Assembly (NCBI GenBank): GCA_001305055.1
Contig: BBZX01000006.1
Location: 1 to 64,000 of the forward strand
Origin: Clostridia bacterium UC5.1-1C12
GTDB lineage: Bacteria; Bacillota_I; Bacilli_A; Erysipelotrichales; Erysipelotrichaceae
Reading direction: 5' to 3'
DNA length: 64,000 bases
Shown here: piece after piece, positions 41,951 to 51,148 of the stretch
Layout: each line of letters begins with the position of its first letter
Numbering within the stretch: the first letter of the stretch is position 1
Position numbers and translations under genes: made by a program
Notes under the pieces: generated by a model
The model's database searches: none
What the model was told of the DNA's origin: nothing
What the model saw: the letters and a program-made list of their open reading frames with translations, nothing else

Positions 41951-42601
41951 TCACTCCTTATTTATTTTCTTAATAATATCTAACACTTCATCTACCGTAT
42001 CAATCAGTATATCCGCTTGATCTTGAAGAAAACCATACTTATCAGCCCGTATGGCAGCTACTAATAAACCGCTGCCTTTTGCTGCCGAAATACCAGTATC
42101 TGAATCTTCAATGACTAGATATTCATCTGCTTTATACCCAAGCACATCTCTGGCTGCATTATAAACAGCTGGATCCGGCTTTGATTTGGGATAATCTTCA
42201 CCGCTGACTATCAGATCAAACATAGTTTCTAAATTGCAGGTACTGATCATTTCATTAATGCTTTTTTTAGGAGAAGTAGAGACGATCGCAGTTTTAATAT
42301 GCTGCTGCTTTAACGCCCGCAACGTTTCTTTTACCCCTGCGTTCAAGATTTCAGCGTAGGGAAAGGGGTAAGTTTCTGAAAATTGTTTATAAATATCAAT
42401 AATTCTTTCCAACTCAGCGCCGGGCTTCTCAGGAAACAGCTTCTGCATGATTACATCCAGATCGAGTCCAGCAAATGAATTCATTCTTTCTTTTGTGAAA
42501 TGACAGCCATATTGGCTGAAAAAATCAATTTTACGCTGACTGTAAACCGGCTCTGAATCAATTAAAACACCGTCCATATCAAATAACACCGCTTTAATCA
42601 T
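41951..42601 (-). CDS. HAD-family sugar-phosphate phosphatase/phosphoglucomutase-like
   Basis: 216 residues. Start 42601 (MIKAVLFDMDGVLIDSEPVY) has GAAGG upstream. Motif I is DMDGV, motif II AIVSTSP, then KSKPDPAVY and VIEDSDTGISAA (motifs III/IV). The cap domain is of the beta-phosphoglucomutase type. Substrate unknown. Confidence 0.88.
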   Translation of the reverse strand: MIKAVLFDMDGVLIDSEPVYSQRKIDFFSQYGCHFTKERMNSFAGLDLDVIMQKLFPEKPGAELERIIDIYKQFSETYPFPYAEILNAGVKETLRALKQQHIKTAIVSTSPKKSINEMISTCNLETMFDLIVSGEDYPKSKPDPAVYNAARDVLGYKADEYLVIEDSDTGISAAKGSGLLVAAIRADKYGFLQDQADILIDTVDEVLDIIKKINKE

Positions 42602-42704
42602 AGGCACCTTCCAGACTTTTGAAATTATAAGCTTGCATCGTTCTCTCTCCTATATGCTTCATCATATACTTCTTACACATGAATGTCAATTACACCTGAC
42701 TTTA

Positions 42705-44566
42705 CTAATTCTGACGCTTGCGCTGTTCAAGATGAATAGCTAAAACAGCTATGTCCGCAGGGTTGACTCCGGATATTCGAGAAGCCTGGCCTACGCTTGC
42801 CGGCTGAATCGCCTTTAGCTTCTGACGGCCTTCAAGAGATAAATTTTCTACCTCATCATAATTAATCCCAGTCAGTTTCAGATTTTCCATCGCCTTTAGT
42901 TTATCCGCTTCTTTACGAGCCTTGCGAATGTAACCTTCATATTTAACCTCAATTTCAATCTGACGGGCTGCTTCTGCAGAAATCTCCAGATGCGTATACG
43001 GTTTTAATTCAGCGATTGTCACACCCGGACGTTTCAGCAGTTCTAATGCACTGATTCCTTCAGTCAGCGGGTCAAAGCCAAGTTTTTCAAGATAGGCAGC
43101 TACCTCTGATCTAGAGGTGAAGCGAATCGCTGAAAGTGCCTTTGCACCTGCTTCTATATCACTTATCTTCTTTTTAAAACGATCATAACGATCCTGCGAG
43201 ATCAAGCCGATTTCATAGCCTTTTTCAGTCAGCCGCATATCAGCGTTGTCATGGCGCAAAAGCAATCGATATTCAGCTCTTGATGTCAAGAGCCGATAAG
43301 GCTCCTGTGTGCCTTTCGTAACCAGATCGTCAATCATTACACCGATGTAAGCTTCATCTCGATGCAGGATCAAGCCTTCTTTGCCATCAAGCTTTAAACT
43401 GGCATTGATTCCTGCCATCAATCCCTGTGCCGCCGCTTCCTCATAGCCGCTGGTACCGTTGATCTGACCAGCTGTAAACAGATTTTCAACAGCAATTAAT
43501 TCCAGTGTAGGCTTTAATTGCAGCGGATCAATAGCATCATATTCTATTGCATAGGCATATTTCTTAATCCGGCAGTTTTCAAGCCCCGGCAGTGAATGCA
43601 GCATTTGATCCTGAATATGATGCGGCATCGATGTAGAGAACCCCTGAACATAAGTAGTGTCCAATGATTCCGATTCAGGCTCTAAAAATATCTGATGTCT
43701 TTCCTTATCAGCAAAGCGTACCAATTTATCTTCGATTGAAGGGCAGTATCTAGGTCCAACACCCTTAACCAAGCCTGAATACATGGCCGATTCTTTCAAG
43801 TTATCATTAATAATTTTATGTGTTTGCAAAGCCGTATATGTTAGATAGCAGACATGCTGCTTCTCAAAAGGACGCACATCCTCACGTTTAGTATCGGCCG
43901 AAAAGCAGACAAATTCATCAGTTCCCGGCTGCAGCTCTGTCTTTGAAAAGTCAATGCTGTCAGTATAAACTCTGGCCGGTGTCCCTGTTTTTAAACGGAA
44001 TGTTCTTAAACCAGCCATTCTTAAACTCTCCGAAAGCTTTTCTGTCGTTGGTTCATCATCCGGTCCGCTTGGTGTTGCCGTATGCCCAACCATAACTAAG
44101 GAGCTCATAAATGTACCGCTGGTAATGATCAGTGCCCTGCAAAGAACAGTTTCACCGCTGTTTAATCTTACGCCGACTGCTTTGCCGTCTTGAATTAATA
44201 CTTCCTCAATAATAGCTTCCCGCACCTGCAGATTTTTAGTATTCAAAACCACATTCTGCATATATTTTTTATAAGCGATTTTATCACTTTGTACCCGCAG
44301 ACACTGAACGCCGGGGCCCTTTGTAGTATTCAGCATTTTAAACTGCAGCGCGGTAGCATCAGCAGCTCTGCCCATTTCACCGCCTAAGGCATCAATTTCA
44401 CGTACAACAATACCTTTTGCCGGACCGCCGACACTTGGATTGCACGGCATAGCGGCAATCATATCGATATGCATAGTGAATAAGATTGTTTCTTTATTTA
44501 AACGGCTGCCGCCAACGCCGCTTCAACCCCAGCATGACCGCCGCCCAGTACGATTACATCAACCAT
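42705..44566 (-). CDS. mnmG: tRNA uridine-5-carboxymethylaminomethyl modification enzyme MnmG (one frameshift)
   Basis: About 621 residues, the usual length. It starts [21 protein letters not shown] (FAD-binding), then one base is missing at the C/G run 44514-44515; repair gives [32 protein letters not shown]. Later motifs are [17 protein letters not shown] and [17 protein letters not shown], with the C-terminal helical domain. With MnmE it modifies the wobble uridine of several tRNAs. A break in an essential-like gene points to sequence error. Confidence 0.94.
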
Positions 44567-44640
44567 TTTACCAACTCCTCAACTTCCTACTATTATAGTA
44601 CAATTTGTATTGATTTTACCATGGTTTCAACTAAAAAATA

Positions 44641-44677
44641 ACAGCTCACTTTCAGATTTCACACCTAAAGGAGCTGT
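44641..44677 (-). terminator. Terminator of the glycosyltransferase gene
   Basis: On the minus strand ACAGCTC (44677-44671) pairs with GAGCTGT (44647-44641), followed by TATTTTTTAG. Confidence 0.75.
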
Positions 44678-44685
44678 CGCATTGA

Positions 44686-45669
44686 TTAAGCGAACCATTT
44701 AAAATAGATTGCGCGTATAATTCTGTCAGTTAGAAACAGTTTATGTTTAAGCAGCCAATATTCAATGCGTGTCTTATGATTCGCATAAGGCAACATGCTT
44801 TCCATATCCTTCATCGCGTCCGAAATTAATGCGGATGCCGCCTTTCGATCAACCTTAAAAAACGAATTGCTGCGATCAAGATAGCATAGAATATTCACTA
44901 AAAAATTATGATAGCAACGTGCTTTTAAAACTTCAGGGATTTGGGGATTAGCATTCAAATACTCAATAACAGTTTGATTATTTGCAAGCGTCCCCTTTAA
45001 AAAGTTCTGTCGATTATCCTTAGACAATGAATTTTGATCACAATCAATGTAATGGTAGTAAGGCTTATTGATTAACATAACTCGATCTATATGCTGATAA
45101 TAATGTAAATTGAATATAAAATCTTCCGTATAATGGATACTTTCATCAAAAAATAAGCCATTCTTTATAATTTTCTCTTTAATATATAATTTATTACAGA
45201 CAGAATAAAACAATCGCCGGCGATCCATTTCAAAGTAATATTCTGAATCATAATAGCTTACCGGTGTTTGACCATAGACATAATCTTTGGCTTTGCCATG
45301 TTGATCGATGCACCGCATTCCACAGATACAAAGTGTATTTTCAGCCGCGTATTCCATCATGGCGGCTATTGTATCCGCTTCATATTCATCATCTGAATCA
45401 AGAAACATAATATATTCACCTGCTGCTTCCTTGATGCCTCTGTTTCTGGCCGATGACACCCCGCTATTTGTCTGCTTTATAACTTTAATTCGTGAATCTT
45501 TCGCAGCCAGTGCCATGCATGTTTCAGCCGATTGATCCTGACTGCCATCATCAACAACAATGATTTCTAATTGCTTATAGGTTTGAGCCTGCAGAGACTG
45601 CAGACATCGGGCGATAATTTTTTCACGGTTATATACCGGTACAATGATACTTACTGTATTTTCTTTCAT
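44686..45669 (-). CDS. Glycosyltransferase family 2
   Basis: About 327 residues from MKENTVSIIVPVYNREKIIARCLQS. GT-A fold motifs are VVDDGSQDQSAE and FLDSDDEYE (DxD); YTEDFIFNLHYY is the ED motif. It lies outside the polysaccharide operon, next to a phosphatase gene, and could act on wall polymers or teichoic-acid-like chains. Acceptor unknown. Confidence 0.87.
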   Translation of the reverse strand: MKENTVSIIVPVYNREKIIARCLQSLQAQTYKQLEIIVVDDGSQDQSAETCMALAAKDSRIKVIKQTNSGVSSARNRGIKEAAGEYIMFLDSDDEYEADTIAAMMEYAAENTLCICGMRCIDQHGKAKDYVYGQTPVSYYDSEYYFEMDRRRLFYSVCNKLYIKEKIIKNGLFFDESIHYTEDFIFNLHYYQHIDRVMLINKPYYHYIDCDQNSLSKDNRQNFLKGTLANNQTVIEYLNANPQIPEVLKARCYHNFLVNILCYLDRSNSFFKVDRKAASALISDAMKDMESMLPYANHKTRIEYWLLKHKLFLTDRIIRAIYFKWFA

Positions 45670-45677
45670 CTTTAACC

Positions 45678-46382
45678 TTAATGATTGATTCTCTTGGGTG
45701 CTATATAGAATTCCGCCATATCCTCCAGCCGCATACACCCCAGCTGCCCGCCCATATCCAGCATTGCACATCCGCAGTCAATATCGCTCACATTCTTGCC
45801 ATGCCAAATCCTGCAGGGTTTATCCGGCTGATAAGCTGCCGTTGGTGTATGTCCGATAATTACATGCGGGCCCTCAAAAGTTTCATCAGCACCGATACGC
45901 GTCCATACAAAAACGTCACGCCATGAATGACCTAAATGCTTAGCCGGATCATAATCCTCTTGATTTTCATAACATGGAGCCCCATGCACTAAACAGAACA
46001 TTTTACCATTTACGTCGAGAATCAGCTGCAGCGGTGCCTGTTTAAGAAAATAAATCACGGCTTCCCTTTCCTTATCGTTTAATGCCTCATAGCCCCTCAT
46101 CGTTGGTTCACAGCCATTACGCAGCCATCGTTTTAAAGCAGTTTCATGATCCACATCTGTATCTGTATAATGATCCAGAAGCATCTTTTCATGATTACCT
46201 AAAATAAAAGTGCAATTCTTCATTCCCATAACCTTTTTCAACAATAAAATTCCGTCCGGGCCGCGATCCACAGCATCCCCAAGCATATATAAATGGTCCG
46301 TTTCTTTAAAATCTATTTTATCCAGCATCTGATTAAACAGCTCCAGCTGACCATGCAGATCACTGATTACATACGTACTCAT
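45678..46382 (-). CDS. Calcineurin-like metallophosphatase
   Basis: 234 residues from MSTYVISDLHGQLELF. Metal-binding motifs SDLHG, GDAVDRGP, GNHEK and late GHTPTA are all present, as in bacterial PPP-type protein phosphatases. A longer in-frame upstream start lies inside the MFS gene and is not used. Confidence 0.88.
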   Translation of the reverse strand: MSTYVISDLHGQLELFNQMLDKIDFKETDHLYMLGDAVDRGPDGILLLKKVMGMKNCTFILGNHEKMLLDHYTDTDVDHETALKRWLRNGCEPTMRGYEALNDKEREAVIYFLKQAPLQLILDVNGKMFCLVHGAPCYENQEDYDPAKHLGHSWRDVFVWTRIGADETFEGPHVIIGHTPTAAYQPDKPCRIWHGKNVSDIDCGCAMLDMGGQLGCMRLEDMAEFYIAPKRINH

Positions 46383-46387
46383 TCCTA

Positions 46388-47593
46388 TCACCTCTGATTG
46401 TTTTCTATATTGTACCCTCTCATAAGTAAATAAACAAGAATGAGGATGCAGCAATTAAACATTCCCATGATAAAACCGCCGGAGCTGTTCTCGCTTAACT
46501 GCCCGGCCAGAAAAATCCCCAGCGGAATCAGGCATGAAGATGTAAAGCTTTGCAGAGCAAAGAATCGGCTTTGTATAGTCACATCCACTTCATTTTGAAA
46601 ATAAGAAATCAAAGGGATGTTAATCATTGATGTCAGTGAACCGCTGAAAATCATCACTATCATAAAGATCATAAAATAAATTGCTGAGTTGATACCGATC
46701 AGTGAGCTGAAGCCAAGGCATCCAAGCAGCGTACTATTCAGCAGCAAATTTGTCTTCAGACTGAACAAGCCTTTATTGGATCGATAAATAATAAATGATG
46801 TCAGCAGCATACCTGCCACAAAAAGCAGATTGGCTAATCCATACACCGTCTCTGAATAGTGATAATTTTTAATCAGCACTGCCGGATAAAAGATTTCCTC
46901 ATGCGGAGCAAAAAACAGATTCAAACAGCCGGTTATTAAAAATAAACGAAGAACAAGAGGCTTTTTCTTGAAAAAGGGGATTAATTCCCGATAATCTTTA
47001 TCCCGCTGATGAATGTCAGCCGGCTTTTGTTCTAATTTGATGAAACATTCCATTAACCCTGACAAACCAAAACTAACGATATTCAGCAGCACAATAGCCT
47101 CAAAGCCTAAACCTGTGTAGACAAGCGTTCCGAATAATGGTGCCGCCAAAGCCACACCATTATCAACAATCCCCTTTAACCCATTCATCTGCTGCCGGTT
47201 TGCTTCATTACTTAATTCGCTCAGCAGCACACTGGTACTGATATTAAAGGCTTGTGACAAAACCGCACTGACCGCCAGCAGGGATGCCATCAGCCATAGT
47301 TCAGCATGATTCAGCACGAGAATTAAAAGTAAACCATGCAGTCCTGCCTGTGCTATGTCAAGAGCTACCATGCAATACTTTTTATTTAAACTTTCAAGCT
47401 TCAGACCAAGCCAGGGAGCAAGCAGAACAGCCGGGCATTGCATGAACGCAAACAGTGTGCCGCTCACCGACAGTGAATCCGTCAGTTTCAGAAACATCAA
47501 TGGCAGCGCGATACTCTGCATGCCATTCCCCAGCATTGACACTGCCCGCCCAAGCAGCGTCCGCTTTAAATCACTTCCAATATCGGCAGCCAT
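46388..47593 (-). CDS. MFS transporter
   Basis: 401 residues with 10-12 membrane segments. The start ADIGSDLKRTLLGRAVSMLGNGMQSIALPLMF resembles the MFS_3/enterobactin-exporter-like group. It overlaps the end of the small DUF2087 gene upstream by 23 bp, so it is translated from the same message and probably controlled with it. Substrate unknown; drug or metabolite export is likely. Confidence 0.85.
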   Translation of the reverse strand: MAADIGSDLKRTLLGRAVSMLGNGMQSIALPLMFLKLTDSLSVSGTLFAFMQCPAVLLAPWLGLKLESLNKKYCMVALDIAQAGLHGLLLILVLNHAELWLMASLLAVSAVLSQAFNISTSVLLSELSNEANRQQMNGLKGIVDNGVALAAPLFGTLVYTGLGFEAIVLLNIVSFGLSGLMECFIKLEQKPADIHQRDKDYRELIPFFKKKPLVLRLFLITGCLNLFFAPHEEIFYPAVLIKNYHYSETVYGLANLLFVAGMLLTSFIIYRSNKGLFSLKTNLLLNSTLLGCLGFSSLIGINSAIYFMIFMIVMIFSGSLTSMINIPLISYFQNEVDVTIQSRFFALQSFTSSCLIPLGIFLAGQLSENSSGGFIMGMFNCCILILVYLLMRGYNIENNQR

Positions 47594-47828
47594 CTGCTGT
47601 CCTCTTCAAATATTGATGTTCCACCAGCTCCCTGCGAAGATAAACATAATCCTCATAAACACCCATTAGGATTTCATTAACCTCCTGCTCTGTATATTCC
47701 CTCGATGCCGTAAAACATTCAGCAATTCTTTGCAGAGTAATTTGACGCAGCTCTTTCTTTTTAGGCAGTGCAGTCAATTTTAGAGGCATTAAGCTTTTAA
47801 ACATCCGCAATTCATCGTTTTCTTTCAT
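47571..47828 (-). CDS. DUF2087 small protein
   Basis: 85 residues with the DUF2087 pattern YTEQEVNEIL...DYVYLRRELVEHQYLKRTADGCRYW. The larger regulator encoded just upstream ends in the same domain, so this may be a stand-alone domain that modulates it. First gene of the MFS transcript. Confidence 0.8.
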   Translation of the reverse strand: MKENDELRMFKSLMPLKLTALPKKKELRQITLQRIAECFTASREYTEQEVNEILMGVYEDYVYLRRELVEHQYLKRTADGCRYWK

Positions 47829-47847
47829 AATCAGTCTCCTTATTTAT

Positions 47848-47891
47848 TTATAACATAAACATATTCTAATATTGTTTATGTTATAAGTCAA
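47848..47891 (-). promoter_or_regulatory. Promoter with 14-bp-arm operator for DUF2087-MFS genes
   Basis: On the minus strand TTGACT (47891-47886), 17 bp, TAGAAT (47868-47863). TTATAACATAAACA (47848-47861) and TGTTTATGTTATAA (47873-47886) are perfect inverted arms around the -10 region. They share TAAACA/TGTTTA with the promoter of the regulator gene at 48660. Confidence 0.8.
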
Positions 47892-47894
47892 CAT

Positions 47895-47922
47895 AAAATA
47901 AAAAGTGTGGAATAACCACACT
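47895..47922 (-). terminator. Terminator of the HTH-DUF2087 regulator gene
   Basis: On the minus strand AGTGTGG (47922-47916) pairs with CCACACT (47910-47904), followed by TTTTATTTTATG. Confidence 0.8.
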
Positions 47923-47925
47923 CGT

Positions 47926-48660
47926 TTACGTTCGCCAGTATTTACTGCAGTCCTCACTGCGTGCCATAAACCCATATTCAATCAATGCCCGGCGCAAACT
48001 TGCGATATCATCAAATATATTTCTTAAAACAGCATTGACTTCTTTTTCTGTATACTCATGATTTCTCTCAAAGCATTCACAGATCTTTCGCAAAGCAATA
48101 ATTTTCTTCTTATCCTTTGCCGGCCACTGCTTCAGCTTTAAAGGTTCCATTGAAACAAAAAGACTTGCCATGGCCTTTGCTTCCTCATCTTCAGTGACAC
48201 AATAACGTTCATCAACCATTCTGGCACCCTCATGAATCTTTACATAAGGATCATTTTCATCAGGTTCAAATACAGATTCAGCAACAGCCAGATAGCTTTT
48301 AGCCTGTCTGGCCTTTTTCTTTTAAAATAAACCGCTGATGCCGAATGGTAGCCGCCGCCACACCGGTAAGCCTTGCAATCTCATTATCCTTATACCCCTG
48401 CTTCATATACTTTAGGATTTCAATTTGCCGCTCTGTACAGCCATGGCACGTATGCGCCAGCAATAAATCAAAATAGTCAGGATGAACTTGTTTCAGATGC
48501 ACCATTACTGCCTTATTTGCCTTATAAAAATGGTTATCACATGGATAAATTTCATCTTTTGAAAACCTTTGCTGACAGCATAGACATACGAATCCTTCTT
48601 CATCCTCAGCATATCCGCGTTTTATTTCATATACTGCGTAATCATATATTTTTCAAACAT
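47926..48660 (-). CDS. Regulator with zinc-ribbon, LuxR-type HTH and DUF2087 (two frameshifts)
   Basis: About 245 residues when repaired. The N-terminus has CLCCQQRF...CDNHF and CHGC, a likely metal-binding region. LuxR-like HTH follows (TERQIEILKYMKQGYKDNEIARLTGVAAATIRHQRFIL), then a C-terminal DUF2087 domain (YTEKEVNAVLRNIFDDIASLRRALIEYGFMARSEDCSKYW). Indels: one base missing near 48635 and one extra in the C pair 48312-48313. It probably controls the adjacent DUF2087-MFS transcript and itself through the shared TAAACA/TGTTTA sites. Confidence 0.82.
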
Positions 48661-48674
48661 TGTATCACTTCCTA

Positions 48675-48710
48675 TAAACATAGTTTAAACATGTTTACTC
48701 TAGTTTGCAA
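48675..48710 (-). promoter_or_regulatory. Promoter and operator-like palindrome of the HTH-DUF2087 gene
   Basis: On the minus strand TTGCAA (48710-48705), 17 bp, TAAACT (48687-48682). The 12-bp palindrome TAAACATGTTTA (48686-48697) overlaps the -10 edge, and a second TAAACA lies at 48675-48680. Confidence 0.7.
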
Positions 48711-48713
48711 CTT

Positions 48714-49490
48714 CTATTTCTTGCCGACGTATAAAAAATGCTGACTGGTACCATAAACCTTAGTATCCTGACTCAGTGCATAGGCGATATCAATCCATTT
48801 AGCATACTGCAGACTTGCCATGATTTCACTTTCCTTGCTGCCAAGAATATTTTCGATGCCCGCAAAAGCTAGCTCTTCTAAACCAAAACTATTCATCAGT
48901 GCCTTAGCTTCTTCAACCCCTGTAAAATAAGCCGTAGTAAAGCCCTGTTCAGCTTTATTTAATCCATTTTCCAAATAAGCAAGTAATTCCTTAGTGTCAA
49001 AATCAGCATTGCAATACAATAATGCATCTTGAATCGGCGCATAATTTGATATAAAAGCAGCAATCAGCAAACCGCCTTTTTTCAACAGACGCAATGCATT
49101 CTCTATCGACTTGCGGCGGTCTGCTTCATGAATCAAATGATACAGCGGTCCCATCAATAAAACAACATCATACGCTTCACTTTCAAATTCACTTAAATCC
49201 AAGGCATTGCCTTTAACCGCACCCTCAAGTTCAACACCAGCTTCTTTCGCCTTGATTTTAGCTATTTCAACGTTTTTGCCAGACAGATCAAGCAGTGTTA
49301 CCTGATGACCTTTTTCCGCCAGATAGATAGAATATCTTCCCGGACCGCCGCCAATATCAAAAATTCTTAACTTATCCCCTTTAAGGTAATGATCAAGATA
49401 ACGTTTTGTAATATCAAACTCAACACGATGCTGATCAAGCCGCGTCCATTCATCGTAAACTTCATCATACCATTTTTCTATTTCATTCAT
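48714..49490 (-). CDS. SAM-dependent methyltransferase
   Basis: 258 residues, class I fold. Motif I is IFDIGGGPGRYSIYLAEKG, motif II LLDLS, then DVVLLMGPLYHL and LLKKGGLLIAAFIS. A UbiE/SmtA-like protein; substrate not identifiable. Confidence 0.87.
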   Translation of the reverse strand: MNEIEKWYDEVYDEWTRLDQHRVEFDITKRYLDHYLKGDKLRIFDIGGGPGRYSIYLAEKGHQVTLLDLSGKNVEIAKIKAKEAGVELEGAVKGNALDLSEFESEAYDVVLLMGPLYHLIHEADRRKSIENALRLLKKGGLLIAAFISNYAPIQDALLYCNADFDTKELLAYLENGLNKAEQGFTTAYFTGVEEAKALMNSFGLEELAFAGIENILGSKESEIMASLQYAKWIDIAYALSQDTKVYGTSQHFLYVGKK

Positions 49491-49566
49491 ATTCTTACCT
49501 CCACATTCAATGTATTTTTGTATATATTAGCACAAGCATTGACTGCCTACAAGCAGCGTTAGCTGC

Positions 49567-50244
49567 TTAAAGGAAAGCATTGATAACACTGCTGATAATC
49601 GCTGATATGATAAAGATGATCCACCCTGGATGCCACAATCCCATAAAGAAACCCATCAGCAAATAAACCAAAACGGTTAACTGCCATAATATACCGTTAA
49701 TGATTCCCTTCATTTTTTTATTTTTCATCGGCGCTTCCTGAAAGGCTTCCATCCCATTCAGACTGCCGCAGCCTTTCTCAAAGCGGTCTTTTTCCATTCC
49801 CCAGTAGATAAATAAAATCACACCGATACATACAAATACACTGAACCATGCGATCTGCATCGCTTCTACCAAATAGTTATAATAAAAAATTTCATAAATA
49901 ACAGCCGTACCAAATACCCCAATGATACAACAGACAACACCCGCAATGATGCCATTTCTGAATTTACGCTGAAAATAGGATATCATCGGACTATCCTCAT
50001 CGATTGGCAAATTGCTTTCATTATATAAGATTTCATCAAGGTTTAGCTCACGGCGAATATCTTCAATGCTGCCAAACTCTGAAGCGACAATACCAAACGC
50101 TGAATCCTCGTCTTTCCCCTGTTTAATTAACTCAAGATAATGTTCCTCCATATTACTTAGAATATCTCTTTTCATGTCGATTACTTCTTTTGTTTTAGGC
50201 AAACCGGAAAATACATTATCCACAAATACTCTAATTTTTTCCAT
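49567..50244 (-). CDS. Membrane protein with HAAS/DUF1700-like N-terminus
   Basis: 225 residues from MEKIRVFVDNVFSGLPKTKEVIDMKRDILSNMEEHY. This helical N-terminal domain is typical of partners of PadR regulators and is followed by four membrane segments. Its start overlaps the stop of the padR gene, indicating coupled translation. Probably a PadR-linked envelope protein of unknown output. Confidence 0.8.
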   Translation of the reverse strand: MEKIRVFVDNVFSGLPKTKEVIDMKRDILSNMEEHYLELIKQGKDEDSAFGIVASEFGSIEDIRRELNLDEILYNESNLPIDEDSPMISYFQRKFRNGIIAGVVCCIIGVFGTAVIYEIFYYNYLVEAMQIAWFSVFVCIGVILFIYWGMEKDRFEKGCGSLNGMEAFQEAPMKNKKMKGIINGILWQLTVLVYLLMGFFMGLWHPGWIIFIISAIISSVINAFL

Positions 50245-50245
50245 A

Positions 50246-50584
50246 TTATTTCTCCTCGATCGTTTCTCTGACAAATGCGTCAATCAGTTCTTGAGTTTCC
50301 TTCCATTCCTGGCATTTACTGCAATAATATTCATACCCCTTTGGTGTTATATGATAATAAGTCCGCCGTTTTCCCAATGATTCATTACCAAAATAGGAGG
50401 TAATAAAGCCATGCTTTTCTAATCGGTTAAACACTGAATACAGTGTGGTTTCTTTAATATGATAGTACCCTCTTGATTGATCTCTGATCTGCTTATTGAT
50501 TTCATAGCCGTATGAATCTTTATCAAGCAGACAAGCCAACACAATTGTATCATTATAACCACGCAATACATCACTGCTGATCAT
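50246..50584 (-). CDS. PadR-family transcriptional regulator
   Basis: 112 residues. The winged helix DSYGYEINKQIRDQSRGYYHIKETTLYSVFNRLEKHGFI and KRRTYYHITPKGYEYY are PadR signatures. ATG 50584 is preceded by GGAGG. It is likely to repress its own two-gene operon. Confidence 0.9.
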   Translation of the reverse strand: MISSDVLRGYNDTIVLACLLDKDSYGYEINKQIRDQSRGYYHIKETTLYSVFNRLEKHGFITSYFGNESLGKRRTYYHITPKGYEYYCSKCQEWKETQELIDAFVRETIEEK

Positions 50585-50621
50585 AGCGCCTCCTAACTAC
50601 TCCACCTGATGAAGTACCTTT

Positions 50622-50659
50622 AGTATAGCACAACTACTACGACAGACAAAGTAGTTTGT
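50622..50659 (-). promoter_or_regulatory. padR promoter with dyad
   Basis: On the minus strand TTGTCT (50649-50644), 16 bp, TATACT (50627-50622). ACAACTAC (50630-50637) and GTAGTTTGT (50651-50659) form an imperfect inverted repeat across the promoter, fitting PadR autoregulation. Confidence 0.6.
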
Positions 50660-50670
50660 CATAATTTATA

Positions 50671-50700
50671 AAAAAACGGAAACAGTAAAACCATTTCCGT
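50671..50700 (-). terminator. Terminator of the metG operon
   Basis: On the minus strand ACGGAAA (50700-50694) pairs with TTTCCGT (50682-50676), followed by TTTTTTAT, right after the GNAT gene. Confidence 0.85.
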
Positions 50701-50707
50701 CCTATAT

Positions 50708-51148
50708 CTATAATAGTTTACGCATTTCACGATGAATGATGCCAACCTCTTTAAACTCATCACTGCTATATTCATAACCCAACCGCTGATAAAATGACCA
50801 TGCATTGCTTCTTGCATGCAGCATGATTTCCCGATAACCAGTTTGGCGTATTTCCTGTTCTGCATATTTCATGAGCGAAGAACCAATATGTCTTTTCTGA
50901 TAAGAGTGATGCACACATACTTGCTTGATCTGGACACATGTTTCACTAACATTACGCCAGATCAGACAGCCGACTAGATGGCCCTGAATAAAAGCACCGG
51001 CATGAGTAAACAAATGATCGAAACGCAGATCCTCATGTGACAGGATCATTCCCAGCGGTTTTCTCAGCATATCCTCACGCAGCTGTTTTTCAACCAGGTA
51101 ATCCTTTGAGTTTAAATCAATGAGTCTGAATTCAATCAGCTCACTCAT
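50708..51148 (-). CDS. GNAT-family N-acetyltransferase
   Basis: 146 residues. The acetyl-CoA site is CVQIKQVCVHHSYQKRHIGSSLMKYAEQEI (QxxGxG/A-like) and the end is ARSNAWSFYQRLGYEYSSDEF. Its ATG overlaps the metG stop by one base, so it is co-transcribed with metG under T-box control. Substrate unknown. Confidence 0.88.
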   Translation of the reverse strand: MSELIEFRLIDLNSKDYLVEKQLREDMLRKPLGMILSHEDLRFDHLFTHAGAFIQGHLVGCLIWRNVSETCVQIKQVCVHHSYQKRHIGSSLMKYAEQEIRQTGYREIMLHARSNAWSFYQRLGYEYSSDEFKEVGIIHREMRKLL

